DNA from: Lachnospiraceae bacterium
GTDB taxonomy: Bacteria > Bacillota > Clostridia > Lachnospirales > Lachnospiraceae
Reading direction: 5' to 3'
Assembly: GCA_017395635.1 (NCBI GenBank)
Contig: JAFQOE010000003.1
Coordinates: forward strand, 1 to 64,000
Length of the DNA stretch: 64,000 nucleotides
Shown piece after piece: positions 46,753 through 55,913 of the stretch; within the stretch, counting starts at the first letter, position 1; every line of letters begins with the position of its first letter. The translations under genes were made by a program, and so were the position numbers. The notes beneath the pieces were generated by a model. It was not told the DNA's origin, searched no databases, and was given only the letters and a program-made list of their open reading frames with translations.

Positions 46753-47361
46753 TCAGACTTGTAATAATTCTTCTTTTATATATCTTTCTATAAGCGCAGT
46801 AGAAAATCCTTTGTTATAAAAATATCGAAATATCTTTTGTCTGTCTCTATAATCATGCGGATTCTTACCTCTAACATATCTTTGAAACTGTTTTTCAAAG
46901 CAATTCTGTTCAGAATAATCATTGACTTCAAAAAACTCTTCCACTATTGCCTTAGAAATACCTTTACGATACAAATCATAAACCAACTGTTTTTTACTTT
47001 TTTGTCCAGAGTAAGACTCGACATACATTCTCACATATTCTTTATCGTCCAAATAATGATATTTTTCCAAGAAAGTCATTACTTTATCAATAACATTCAC
47101 AGGATACTCATTATCTTTCAATTTGCGTTTTAACATATGCACAGAATAGGGCCTTTTCTCTAACAGAAAAAGTGCTCTTTCTTTTGCACGTTTGTAAATG
47201 ATTGTATCTAAAATATACGCAATCACATCACTTGATATCTCTCTGCCTTCTTGAATATGGAATTGTCTCAATTCATTAACGTATAATGCAAACAAGAATT
47301 CCTCATCTGCATACACTCGATATTTCTTGCCATTCCCCTGTTCAAGTCGTGTAACAATCAC
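46753..47361 (-). CDS. recX: Regulatory protein RecX
   Basis: The 202-residue helical protein has the three-helix repeats of RecX (LEKRPYSVHMLKRKLK, DDKEYVRMYVESY, RKGISKAIVEEFF, FRYFYNKGFSTALIERYI). RecX limits RecA filament growth. It starts one base after the recA stop codon, so it is co-transcribed with recA. Confidence 0.9.
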   Translation of the reverse strand: MIVTRLEQGNGKKYRVYADEEFLFALYVNELRQFHIQEGREISSDVIAYILDTIIYKRAKERALFLLEKRPYSVHMLKRKLKDNEYPVNVIDKVMTFLEKYHYLDDKEYVRMYVESYSGQKSKKQLVYDLYRKGISKAIVEEFFEVNDYSEQNCFEKQFQRYVRGKNPHDYRDRQKIFRYFYNKGFSTALIERYIKEELLQV

Positions 47362-47362
47362 T

Positions 47363-48397
47363 TTATTCTTCCTCGTCTGAAATAATCATGGTTGTTTCGC
47401 CCTCGATAATACCAGCCGCTTCACGAACTTTCTTTTCGACCTCAGCTGTAATTTCCGGGTTATCTTGAAGGAAAATCTTCGCATTCTCTCTACCTTGACC
47501 AATCTTTTCTCCGTTATATGAGAACCATGCACCGGCTTTATTAATAATATTCTCTTTCACAGCCAAATCTAAGATATCTCCTTCTTTCGAAATACCCTTT
47601 CCAAACATAATATCAAATTCAGCCTCTTTGAATGGTGGTGCTACCTTATTCTTAACAACCTTCACACGAGTACGATTACCGGTCACTTCACCATTCTGCT
47701 TCAAGGTTTCAATTCTTCTTACATCTAATCGAACAGATGCATAAAACTTCAATGCTCTACCACCTGTTGTTGTTTCCGGATTACCAAACATAACACCAAC
47801 CTTCTCACGAAGCTGGTTAATAAAGATAACAACACAATTCGATTTGCTAATTACTGCAGTTAACTTACGCAACGCCTGAGACATCAAACGAGCCTGTAAG
47901 CCTACATGAGAATCTCCCATCTCTCCATCAATCTCTGCTCTAGGTACTAATGCAGCAACAGAGTCCACAATAATAACATCTACTGCACCGGAACGAACCA
48001 TGGTCTCCGTAATTTCTAATGCTTGTTCACCATTATCCGGCTGTGAAATATAGAGATTATTAATATCTACACCAATATTACCTGCATATACCGGATCCAA
48101 TGCATGCTCTGCATCAATAAAACCGGCAATTCCACCATTCTTCTGCACTTCTGCAACAATATGTAATGCAACGGTTGTCTTACCACTTGACTCTGGACCG
48201 TATACTTCAATAATTCTTCCCTTCGGTACACCACCTATACCTAGTGCCAAATCTAAACTAAGAGAACCTGTCGGAATCGCTTCTATATTCATATTCGCAG
48301 CCTGATCACCAAGCTTCATCACCGTTCCTTTACCAAACTGTTTCTCAATATTCGCCAAAGCGGCATCTAATGCTTTCATCTTATCTTCATTCGCCAT
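47363..48397 (-). CDS. recA: Recombinase RecA
   Basis: The 344-residue protein has Walker [10 protein letters not shown], Walker [11 protein letters not shown], loop L2 region [11 protein letters not shown] and the acidic tail. It forms filaments on single-stranded DNA for strand exchange and SOS induction. ATG 48397 follows GGAGG by 8 bases; the in-frame ATG at 48418 lies inside the LexA-type box. The operon is recA-recX. Confidence 0.98.
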   Translation of the reverse strand: MANEDKMKALDAALANIEKQFGKGTVMKLGDQAANMNIEAIPTGSLSLDLALGIGGVPKGRIIEVYGPESSGKTTVALHIVAEVQKNGGIAGFIDAEHALDPVYAGNIGVDINNLYISQPDNGEQALEITETMVRSGAVDVIIVDSVAALVPRAEIDGEMGDSHVGLQARLMSQALRKLTAVISKSNCVVIFINQLREKVGVMFGNPETTTGGRALKFYASVRLDVRRIETLKQNGEVTGNRTRVKVVKNKVAPPFKEAEFDIMFGKGISKEGDILDLAVKENIINKAGAWFSYNGEKIGQGRENAKIFLQDNPEITAEVEKKVREAAGIIEGETTMIISDEEE

Positions 48398-48412
48398 TTC
48401 ATAAACCTCCAT

Positions 48413-48424
48413 GAACATTTGTTC
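48413..48424. promoter_or_regulatory. LexA (SOS) box before recA
   Basis: GAACATTTGTTC is an exact match to the Gram-positive SOS operator GAAC-N4-GTTC. It lies just downstream of the recA -10 element, where bound LexA would block transcription. Confidence 0.88.
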
Positions 48425-48433
48425 GCTTTCTTG

Positions 48434-48462
48434 ATAATAATATATTATTCATTGATTGTCAA
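48434..48462 (-). promoter_or_regulatory. Promoter of recA
   Basis: TTGACA (48462-48457), 17-base spacer, TATTAT (48439-48434), followed within 15 bases by the SOS box. Confidence 0.88.
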
Positions 48463-48636
48463 TATCAAAATCGAATGTATTTTCGATTTTAACAATCTGT
48501 GCCCTCCTTCTTCGATAAGAATACAATACACATTGGACATACTATGACACAAACACAAAAAAATATATAAAATAATATAAATTGGGAAAAATATAAGAAA
48601 TCTGAAATAAAATGATGGTTTCAGTTTAGCATTTTC

Positions 48637-48665
48637 TTTACAGTTTGTAAATAGTATTATAGAAT
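48637..48665 (+). promoter_or_regulatory. Promoter of tmcAL
   Basis: TTTACA (48637-48642), 17-base spacer, TAGAAT (48660-48665), about 30 bases before tmcAL. The rest of the roughly 300-base space to recA holds only the divergent recA promoter. Confidence 0.65.
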
Positions 48666-48697
48666 TGTGCTGATAACATATAAAAAGTGAGGAATAT

Positions 48698-49921
48698 ATG
48701 AAACATATCGGAATTATTGCGGAATACAATCCTTTTCACAATGGACATGAATATCAATTAAAGAAAGCCAAAGAACTCTACCCCGACAAAAATATTATTG
48801 TTCTTATGAGTGGTAATTATGTACAAAGGGGAGAACCTGCTGTTTTCAACAAATATTTGCGAGCTCAATGTGCGCTAAGTACCCAGGCAGATATTGTCTT
48901 TGAACTTCCATTATTATATGCAACCTCTAGCGCCGAATACTTTGCGCATGCTTCCGTTTACGCATTTCAAAAGCTAGGTGTCATTGATACCTTATGTTTC
49001 GGTGCCGAAACAGATGACTTAGATTTATTAAAAGAAATTGCTCATATACTCATAACAGAACCAAGTAATTACAAGCTATTTCTTCAGGAAGGACTTCGCA
49101 AAGGAAACTCTTTTCCCAAAGCTCGTATGCTGGCACTAAAAGAACTCCTTCACAATACAGACATAGAAAATATTATGCAACAACCAAATAACATCTTAGC
49201 AATTGAATATCTAAAAGCAATTGAACATTGTAATGCAAACATTACACCTGTTATTATCAAACGAATCGGAAACGGTTACCACGACAAAGATATTACTAAT
49301 ACCTACAGTTCCGCAACTGCTATCCGAAACAATATCAAAGATAATTTAGCAGATTTTTCACATGTTATACCTACTACTTCTCTGCAACATTTGCAAAATT
49401 GTAATTTCTCCAAACCAATTTTTACATCTGATTTGTATACGATGTTACAATATGCTATATGGAGTGCAAAAGATAGTTTAGAACATTATTTGGATGTATC
49501 GGAAGATATGGCAAACATACTCCGTTCCATAAAAAACTATCCAAATACAATGAACGAGTTAGTTGATATTTTATCAAGCAAACAATACACTTCCACCAGG
49601 ATTTACCGAGCACTTCTCCATATTTTGTTAGATATTCGAAAAACAGACATGGATGATGCAAAAGATAATGAATTCATTCGTTATCTCAGACTCTTAGGAT
49701 TTCGTAAAAGTTCATCATTCATTCTAAGAGAAATAAAAGATAATTGTGAGGTTCCAATCATCAATAAAGTAGCGGATGCAAAAGAGATTCTTTCTGAACA
49801 AGCCTTATTATTATTCCAAAAGGAAATTCACCAGAATCATTTATATACACAATTATTCTCTAACAAATACGGAATCCATATCCCATCAGAGTATGAACAT
49901 TCCGTCATAATTTCAGAATAA
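48698..49921 (+). CDS. tmcAL: tRNA(Met) cytidine acetate ligase TmcAL
   Basis: The 407-residue protein begins GIIAEYNPFHNGHEYQL, a nucleotidyltransferase HxGH-type site, and has SGNYVQRGEPA and TSSAEYFA motifs of the TmcAL (YlbM) family. The enzyme uses acetate and ATP to make N4-acetylcytidine in the anticodon of elongator tRNA-Met. It is followed by ylbJ, as in Bacillus, where ylbM and ylbJ are near each other. Confidence 0.92.
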   Translation: MKHIGIIAEYNPFHNGHEYQLKKAKELYPDKNIIVLMSGNYVQRGEPAVFNKYLRAQCALSTQADIVFELPLLYATSSAEYFAHASVYAFQKLGVIDTLCFGAETDDLDLLKEIAHILITEPSNYKLFLQEGLRKGNSFPKARMLALKELLHNTDIENIMQQPNNILAIEYLKAIEHCNANITPVIIKRIGNGYHDKDITNTYSSATAIRNNIKDNLADFSHVIPTTSLQHLQNCNFSKPIFTSDLYTMLQYAIWSAKDSLEHYLDVSEDMANILRSIKNYPNTMNELVDILSSKQYTSTRIYRALLHILLDIRKTDMDDAKDNEFIRYLRLLGFRKSSSFILREIKDNCEVPIINKVADAKEILSEQALLLFQKEIHQNHLYTQLFSNKYGIHIPSEYEHSVIISE

Positions 49922-49959
49922 ATCCATACATTAAAGTAAGACCATTTGGATTGTGCCCT

Positions 49960-50835
49960 ATGAAACAATTTTTGCTCATGATTTCATTACTAATTATGTT
50001 ACTGATATTTCATGACACCGTAATATCCGGCACACAAAATGGTCTTTTATTATGGTACCAGACATTAGTCCCTTCTCTTTTACCTTTTATTCTGGTAACC
50101 AATGCCATGTCAGAAACCAACGCTTACTACTCTATAGCAAGACATTTCCAAAAAATACATCCCCAAAAAACATATGAAATAATTGCAATTCTGCTCGGTA
50201 ATCTATGCGGTTATCCTATCGGTGGAAAAATCCTAAATGATTTCGTCAAAAATCAATGCATTTCAAACAAGCAGGCTAACAGACTGTTACCTCTTGCAAG
50301 TCAGGCCAGTCCAATGTTTTTACTGGGCTATGTATACAACCATATTCTTCATAAAGAAATTTCCTTGGGGATTTTCTTAATCAGTATCTATTTGCCAACT
50401 ATTATATATTATACTTGTTTATGTCTTTTTTCAGCGAAAGATGTTCATCCGATATATTGTATTTCAACGCAGAAAATCAATATAAAGGATACCTTTTTGC
50501 ATGCAGTAGAAATTATGGTTATGATTGGGCTTTATGTTATCATTTTCTCCATTCTGTTAACCACCCTTCTACCTTTTTTCCAGTTCACCCCAGCAAAAAT
50601 CATATTATCTTTTTTTGAAATCACTACCGGATTACCACTCTTAAATTCACTACCGTTAACCAAACCATTTCAGATGGCACTGTTGTGTTCATTATGCTCT
50701 TTTGGTGGATTATGTAGTGCCTTTCAAGTCAAAGGAGTTTTAGAATATTCAAATACAGATATAAAAAAATACCTGTTGAATAAATGTGCTTTATCCACAG
50801 GTACTTTTCTTATAATCTACATCTATAACTATTGA
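49960..50835 (+). CDS. ylbJ: YlbJ-like sporulation integral membrane protein
   Basis: The 291-residue protein has about seven helices and the sequence LLWYQTLVPSLLPFILVTNAM plus GNLCGYPIGGKI, typical of the YlbJ/nucleoside-recognition family. YlbJ is needed for heat-resistant spores in Bacillus and is made in the mother cell. ATG 49960 is used; a TTG at 49951 is in frame. The gene order tmcAL-ylbJ next to coaD-rsmD matches the Bacillus ylb region. A terminator lies inside its last codons. Confidence 0.85.
   Translation: MKQFLLMISLLIMLLIFHDTVISGTQNGLLLWYQTLVPSLLPFILVTNAMSETNAYYSIARHFQKIHPQKTYEIIAILLGNLCGYPIGGKILNDFVKNQCISNKQANRLLPLASQASPMFLLGYVYNHILHKEISLGIFLISIYLPTIIYYTCLCLFSAKDVHPIYCISTQKINIKDTFLHAVEIMVMIGLYVIIFSILLTTLLPFFQFTPAKIILSFFEITTGLPLLNSLPLTKPFQMALLCSLCSFGGLCSAFQVKGVLEYSNTDIKKYLLNKCALSTGTFLIIYIYNY
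50764..50812. terminator. Bidirectional terminator within the 3' end of ylbJ
   Basis: ACCTGT/ACAGGT with an inner ATAAA/TTTAT stem (50771-50802). It is followed by ACTTTTCTT on the plus strand and, on the minus strand, by a T7 tract, so it can end both ylbJ and the convergent coiled-coil gene. Confidence 0.75.
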
Positions 50836-50838
50836 ATA

Positions 50839-52143
50839 TTAAAATTTCTTTTCCATGGTAAAATCATCAATGACACCCATTGACTTTGTATTTTCAGGAA
50901 CAACCACAGAATCCATCGATTGTGTTGTCACTTCAAATGCATTATCCTGCACACCATTCCCCTCTACCATTGCACGCCCCACTCTCGGTCCACGTTTCAC
51001 GCGTCCTTCCATAGTGGACGCATCTCTCGCCTGCTCACCATTTGCTTTATATACGGTCTTATCCACCTTAGTTGCAGCCGCAGCTTCTAAAGTCTTAGCA
51101 ACCGTTTCCTGTGCAGTTTGTGGGGTTTGTAACACAGGGTTTCGTCTCTTAATAATCTTTTTCTTTATTTTCTTAGTTCCATCTGATTCAATCTGTTCTG
51201 TAATAATAGTTTCCTCTTTTAATTCAGTCGCAGTTACTGCACCCTCCATCTTCTTCTCAGCCGGTTTTGCAACTACTGCTTTCGGTTTGTTGACATTCTG
51301 ATTTGCCGTCACAGGATTTGCTCCGTTTGCTGGTTGTTGAACCGGTGTCTTCTGTGTAGGTTGTTTCGCTTCTAATGATGTTTCATTTGGAACAACTTTC
51401 TCACCACTGGCAATAAAATCAGGAATATTAACCACAGGCTTTGAATCCTCTACTTTCTCTTCCTTAGCACCAACAGCTTGTTTCACTTTCTGTACCATAC
51501 TGGCTTTTGCTTTCGGTGGGTTTGGTACATTCTTTCCATTCGCTGCTGTCTTTAGTTGCGGTGCTGTCTGAATGCTGTTAGGATCACCGGTAAAGCTGAT
51601 TATCTGCTTCTGAACCTCTTCCAAATTCGCATTTGCAATCATATATTCATTGTTTAATGCTGTAATTAAGTTTTCGTAATTAGCACGCTCTGCTTCCATT
51701 GTAGCTTCCATATAATTACGAAGACCTGTCATAATATCATTCGTATACTGCATAGAACCTAAACGAATCTCATTGGCTTCTGCTGTTGCCTGAGCAAGAA
51801 TCTCATTTGCCTGCGCACGCGCCATCTCAACCACTTCATATGCCTGTTGATTTGCCATATGCATAATTTCTGTTTCTGAAACCATCTGATTTGCCTGTGC
51901 AGACGCCTGAGCAAGCATTCCATCTGCGTTCTTTCTTGCTTCCATAAGAATTGCTTCTTTATTACGCATAATCTTCTTGCAACGCTCAATTTCTGCCGGA
52001 ATCTTAACCTTCAAATCTCCAAACAATTCATCAAACTCGTCTCTCGGAACCACAATTTTGTTTGATGATAATGCTGAAGTCTTACAGCTATTTAAAAAAT
52101 CCTCAATTTCGTTCATTACATCTTCAATACTCTTCTTTGACAT
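50839..52143 (-). CDS. Coiled-coil protein of the coaD/ylbJ region
   Basis: The 434-residue protein has an N-terminal region (1-60) with VVPRDEFDELFGDLKVKIP, then an Ala/Gln-rich coiled coil (60-190) and a long Pro/Thr/Lys-rich low-complexity half. It is conserved at this locus in clostridia and often labelled ATPase or ATP synthase B-like because of the helix, but no ATP motif is seen. The helix resembles DivIVA-type coiled coils, so a scaffold role is possible. It lies between coaD and the convergent ylbJ. Confidence 0.7.
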   Translation of the reverse strand: MSKKSIEDVMNEIEDFLNSCKTSALSSNKIVVPRDEFDELFGDLKVKIPAEIERCKKIMRNKEAILMEARKNADGMLAQASAQANQMVSETEIMHMANQQAYEVVEMARAQANEILAQATAEANEIRLGSMQYTNDIMTGLRNYMEATMEAERANYENLITALNNEYMIANANLEEVQKQIISFTGDPNSIQTAPQLKTAANGKNVPNPPKAKASMVQKVKQAVGAKEEKVEDSKPVVNIPDFIASGEKVVPNETSLEAKQPTQKTPVQQPANGANPVTANQNVNKPKAVVAKPAEKKMEGAVTATELKEETIITEQIESDGTKKIKKKIIKRRNPVLQTPQTAQETVAKTLEAAAATKVDKTVYKANGEQARDASTMEGRVKRGPRVGRAMVEGNGVQDNAFEVTTQSMDSVVVPENTKSMGVIDDFTMEKKF

Positions 52144-52162
52144 TTTACTTCCTCCATCTTTC

Positions 52163-52654
52163 TTATGCTTCGCTTATACGAAAACATTTTTTCAACTTTT
52201 CTACAACAAATTCCGGCACAAAATCAGATACATCTGTACCATAACTTGCATACTCTCTGACAATACTGGAACTTAAATAGGCATATTCGATACTAGTTGT
52301 CAAAAACACAGTATCAACGGTCTCTTTACTAACTTTACGATTACTTTGTGCAATCTGTAATTCATATTCAAAATCTGTAATCGCTCTTAAACCTCTCACA
52401 ATAACAGAAATATCATTCTGTTTCATATAATCAATCAATAATCCATCAAAACAGATTACTTCAACATTAACCAATTCTTCTGTCGCTTTTTTTAACATAT
52501 CCACTCTTTCTTTCGCAGAAAACAATGGATTCTTAGCACTGTTATTCAAAACACCTACAATCACCTGATCAAACATCGTGGATGATCTTTTAATAATATC
52601 TAAATGACCATATGTCACCGGATCAAAACTCCCCGGATATATCGCTCTAGTCAA
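52163..52654 (-). CDS. coaD: Phosphopantetheine adenylyltransferase
   Basis: The 163-residue nucleotidyltransferase has [16 protein letters not shown] (HxGH-type site), [13 protein letters not shown] and [12 protein letters not shown]. It makes dephospho-CoA, the next-to-last step of coenzyme A synthesis. It follows rsmD by 32 bases. Confidence 0.97.
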   Translation of the reverse strand: MTRAIYPGSFDPVTYGHLDIIKRSSTMFDQVIVGVLNNSAKNPLFSAKERVDMLKKATEELVNVEVICFDGLLIDYMKQNDISVIVRGLRAITDFEYELQIAQSNRKVSKETVDTVFLTTSIEYAYLSSSIVREYASYGTDVSDFVPEFVVEKLKKCFRISEA

Positions 52655-52686
52655 TTTCTTTTCCTCATTTCTTATTGTAATTTTAA

Positions 52687-53238
52687 TTATATCTTTTCAA
52701 GAAAAATATGTTTATTTGTCTTGTATATCTTTTCTTTTAAGAATTGAAATCCAATCATATCTTCATCTGACAAATTCGTTTCTAAATCTGCCTCCACTAT
52801 AATCAAAGCTTTATTCTCTAAAATTTCTCTAAAAGCCGGAAGTCTCAAAATTTCTTTCTCTAATCCTTTTCCATATGGTGGATCCATGAATACTACATGA
52901 AATTTCTCTTTCCCTTGCATCATTGTAACAGCAGATAATGCAGTACAATTCATAACTTCACCCTGCTCGTGCAAATGTGTATACTTCAAATTATCACGAA
53001 TAATATCCGAAGCATTGCGATTCTGTTCTACAAAAACCGCTTTTTTTGCACCTCTACTTAATGCCTCAATACCAATACCACCACTACCACTAAACAAATC
53101 AAGAAAATGTATATCATACAATTCATCCTGTATCATGTTAAACAAAGTCTCTTTAATTCGATCTGTCGTAGGTCTTGTATCCATACCGGTCGGTGTCTTT
53201 AATTGTAATCTTTTGGCTTTACCTGCAATTACTCTCAT
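52687..53238 (-). CDS. rsmD: 16S rRNA (guanine966-N2)-methyltransferase RsmD
   Basis: The 183-residue SAM-dependent enzyme has [19 protein letters not shown] (motif I) and [11 protein letters not shown] (catalytic DPPY). It methylates G966 of 16S rRNA. The rsmD-coaD pair is typical. Confidence 0.95.
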   Translation of the reverse strand: MRVIAGKAKRLQLKTPTGMDTRPTTDRIKETLFNMIQDELYDIHFLDLFSGSGGIGIEALSRGAKKAVFVEQNRNASDIIRDNLKYTHLHEQGEVMNCTALSAVTMMQGKEKFHVVFMDPPYGKGLEKEILRLPAFREILENKALIIVEADLETNLSDEDMIGFQFLKEKIYKTNKHIFLEKI

Positions 53239-53255
53239 GTTATAACTCCTATTTC

Positions 53256-53283
53256 ATTGTATTAGAAAAAACAAAAATGTCAA
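53256..53283 (-). promoter_or_regulatory. Promoter of rsmD-coaD
   Basis: TTGACA (53283-53278), 16-base spacer, TACAAT (53261-53256), leaving a very short leader before rsmD. Confidence 0.75.
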
Positions 53284-53420
53284 TAATTTGCAAGATTTTC
53301 ATTTGCGTAAAATTATTCTTTGAATTTTACTTATGTAAGTATAACTAATTTTGTAATATTTTTCAATTCTTGATAAGTCTTTCTAGTATATTTTTTCTCC
53401 TGTTTCCAAATAATATTCTT

Positions 53421-53438
53421 ACAACATGAAAATGTTGT
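53421..53438. promoter_or_regulatory. Palindrome upstream of the SASP gene
   Basis: ACAACAT-GAAA-ATGTTGT, a perfect 7-base inverted repeat 37 bases before the SASP start. It could be an operator or RNA hairpin. A clear sigma-G promoter was not identified. Confidence 0.4.
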
Positions 53439-53475
53439 TTCAAATAGACACTTAAAGAAAAAGGAGGCAAATGTT

Positions 53476-53667
53476 ATGAGTAATCAAACAAAGAAAAATG
53501 CACAGAGCGCGTTAAACAGATTCAAATTTGAGGTAGCAAACGAAATTGGTGTACCTCTTAAGGAAGGTTATAACGGTGACCTTACTTCTCGCCAGAACGG
53601 TTCTGTAGGAGGAACCATGGTTAAGAAAATGATTGAAGCACAAGAACGCGCTATGAGCGAAAACTAA
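53476..53667 (+). CDS. Alpha/beta-type small acid-soluble spore protein
   Basis: The 63-residue protein has the family core NRFKFEVANEIGVPLKEGYN, with the germination protease site around FEVANE, and the C-terminal LTSRQNGSVGGTMVKKMIE. These proteins coat spore DNA and are made in the forespore. GGAGG lies just ahead of the start. It is direct evidence that the organism belongs to a sporulating lineage. Confidence 0.95.
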   Translation: MSNQTKKNAQSALNRFKFEVANEIGVPLKEGYNGDLTSRQNGSVGGTMVKKMIEAQERAMSEN

Positions 53668-53718
53668 ACTGCTTCACATCAAAATACCAATAATCATGTA
53701 ATTTCTTGATTATCAGAC

Positions 53719-53783
53719 AAAGTGCTCATCAATTGGATTCTTATTCTATTATGTAGAAATAATCCATGCTGATGAGCACTTTT
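53719..53783. terminator. Bidirectional terminator between SASP gene and recG
   Basis: A 13-base perfect stem (AAAGTGCTCATCA/TGATGAGCACTTT) with an inner GGATT/AATCC stem lies between the convergent genes. Confidence 0.85.
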
Positions 53784-53825
53784 AACATTAAGAATATACA
53801 ATCAACTTCTAATGTAGCCTTTATG

Positions 53826-55844
53826 TTACAACTGTATATTATTCAACTTACAATCCTCCATAAGAATTTCAAAAGAATATTCTTCCTGCTCCAAAAAATC
53901 AATCGCATCATTTGCCATTTTTAGCGTATTCGCATTGTTATAAATGTCACCTAGTTGAAATAGCAAATCACCACTTTGTCTTACTCCAAAAAAATCACCC
54001 GGTCCACGAAGCTTCAAATCTTCATTTGCAATATGAAAGCCATCATTGGATGTATTCAAAACATTCAATCTCTCTAATGCTTCTTTACGCTCTGTTCCAC
54101 AAAGCATAATACAATATGACTGTGCATCTCCTCTACCAACACGACCTCTTAGCTGATGAAGTTGTGCCAAACCAAATTTCTCTGCATTTTCAATCATCAT
54201 CACTGTAGCATTTGGATTGTTAATTCCAACCTCTATAACTGTTGTAGAAACCAAAATATCAATCTTCTTTTCTGAAAAATCATGCATAATCTGATTCTTT
54301 TCATCTGGTGACATTTTACCATGCAGATAAGAAACACTAATATCTTTCGGGAATACATTCAATAAATTTTCCTGGTATTCTACAACATTTTCTGCTTCTA
54401 CGTTCTCACTTGCTTCCACCATTGGACAAATAATATATATCTGATGTCCTCTACTAATCTCATCTTGCATAAACTTATATGCTGTGGGGCGATACTTAGG
54501 TCCAACCACACAATTCTTAATTGGCTTTCTATTCGCCGGCATATCCTTCATAATTGATATATCCAAATCACCATACATAATAATTGCAAGGGTTCTCGGA
54601 ATCGGCGTTGCACTCATAACAAGTACATGTGGTTCATTTCCTTTTTCCGAAAGTAATGCTCGTTGTCGAACTCCAAAACGATGCTGTTCATCTGTAATCA
54701 CAAGAGCCAGATTATTATAAACAACCTTATCCTGTATTAGTGCATGAGTTCCTATTAATATATCTATTTCACCTCTTGCAAGTGCATCATATATCTTTCT
54801 TTTTTGCGATATTTTTGTAGAACCTACCAACAACTCAACTTTTACCCCAAAGGATTCCAAATCTTTCTTCACTCCTTTGTAATGTTGCGTTGCTAATACT
54901 TCTGTAGGTGCCATAAATGCTGCCTGATATCCATTTTTAACCGCAGACAACAATGCAATTTCAGCAACTATAGTCTTGCCCGACCCAACATCTCCCTGAA
55001 TCAAACGATTCATAACAGTGCTTCCTGTCATATCCTTTCGAATCTCTTCTATTGCTGTTTTTTGCCCTTTCGTTAATTCAAATGGCAATTGACTTATAAA
55101 TTCCTCTGTTTCCTTCCATTTGTCTATGACAAAATGATTCTCTACTTTAACAGTCTTCTTTCTTAATATCCGCATATGCAAAATAAACCAGAAAAATTCA
55201 TCAAACACCAAACGTTCCCGACAGGCAATAACCTCATCAAAATTCTCCGGAAAATGAGAACCTTGTATTGCATCAGCCAACGGCATTAACCCAAACTTTT
55301 CACGTACCTTCTCCGGAATTCTATCCTCCAGCTCTGAAAGTAACGGTAATGCCGCATACATTGCTTTTGTTACAACTTTATTACTTAATCCTTCTGTCAA
55401 CGGATACACCGGTTGTAAAGAAGACAACTTTTCCATATATTGCGTTTGTGTATAATACTCCGGATGCTCCATTACGCGTTGATTATTACGAACTGACATC
55501 ATTCCAACAAAATAGTATGTTTGTCCAATATGAAACACTTGTTTCAAAAAAGGAGAGTTAAACCAAATAAGTTTCACTGTTCCTGTTCCATCTTTAACCA
55601 TACATGTAACAATTTTCAAGTTACGAATCTTTTTAATGTCAACATAAGACTGTATCGTTGCCTTAATTGTAACACGCGTTCCACACTCTGCTTCCTCAAT
55701 ATTAACCGGCTCATCATAACTTAAATATGTTCTAGGATATAATCTTAACAAATCATCTATCGTATGAACTTTTAGTTTTTCAAATAAGACAGCCGTCTTA
55801 GGACCTACTCCTTTCAAACTGTCAACTCTATCAAAAATCTGCAT
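53826..55844 (-). CDS. recG: ATP-dependent DNA helicase RecG
   Basis: The 672-residue protein has an N-terminal wedge/OB domain and a superfamily 2 motor with GDVGSGKT (motif I), TDEQHRFGV (DEQH box), MSATPIPRT and RGRVGRGD. RecG remodels stalled forks and Holliday junctions. ATG 55844 follows GGAG by 6 bases; an in-frame TTG at 55856 overlaps that site. It is the third gene of the asp23-fakA-recG transcript, as in other Firmicutes. Confidence 0.96.
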   Translation of the reverse strand: MQIFDRVDSLKGVGPKTAVLFEKLKVHTIDDLLRLYPRTYLSYDEPVNIEEAECGTRVTIKATIQSYVDIKKIRNLKIVTCMVKDGTGTVKLIWFNSPFLKQVFHIGQTYYFVGMMSVRNNQRVMEHPEYYTQTQYMEKLSSLQPVYPLTEGLSNKVVTKAMYAALPLLSELEDRIPEKVREKFGLMPLADAIQGSHFPENFDEVIACRERLVFDEFFWFILHMRILRKKTVKVENHFVIDKWKETEEFISQLPFELTKGQKTAIEEIRKDMTGSTVMNRLIQGDVGSGKTIVAEIALLSAVKNGYQAAFMAPTEVLATQHYKGVKKDLESFGVKVELLVGSTKISQKRKIYDALARGEIDILIGTHALIQDKVVYNNLALVITDEQHRFGVRQRALLSEKGNEPHVLVMSATPIPRTLAIIMYGDLDISIMKDMPANRKPIKNCVVGPKYRPTAYKFMQDEISRGHQIYIICPMVEASENVEAENVVEYQENLLNVFPKDISVSYLHGKMSPDEKNQIMHDFSEKKIDILVSTTVIEVGINNPNATVMMIENAEKFGLAQLHQLRGRVGRGDAQSYCIMLCGTERKEALERLNVLNTSNDGFHIANEDLKLRGPGDFFGVRQSGDLLFQLGDIYNNANTLKMANDAIDFLEQEEYSFEILMEDCKLNNIQL

Positions 55845-55913
55845 CCTAATCTCCAAATATTAATTTTGTATAGAAAAGGACGACAAACCCTGCCGTCCTT
55901 AAACAACTATATA

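Noticed and set aside
48445-48729. Minus-strand 94-codon ORF between recA and tmcAL
   Set aside because: It covers both promoters and the start of tmcAL and has no coding character.
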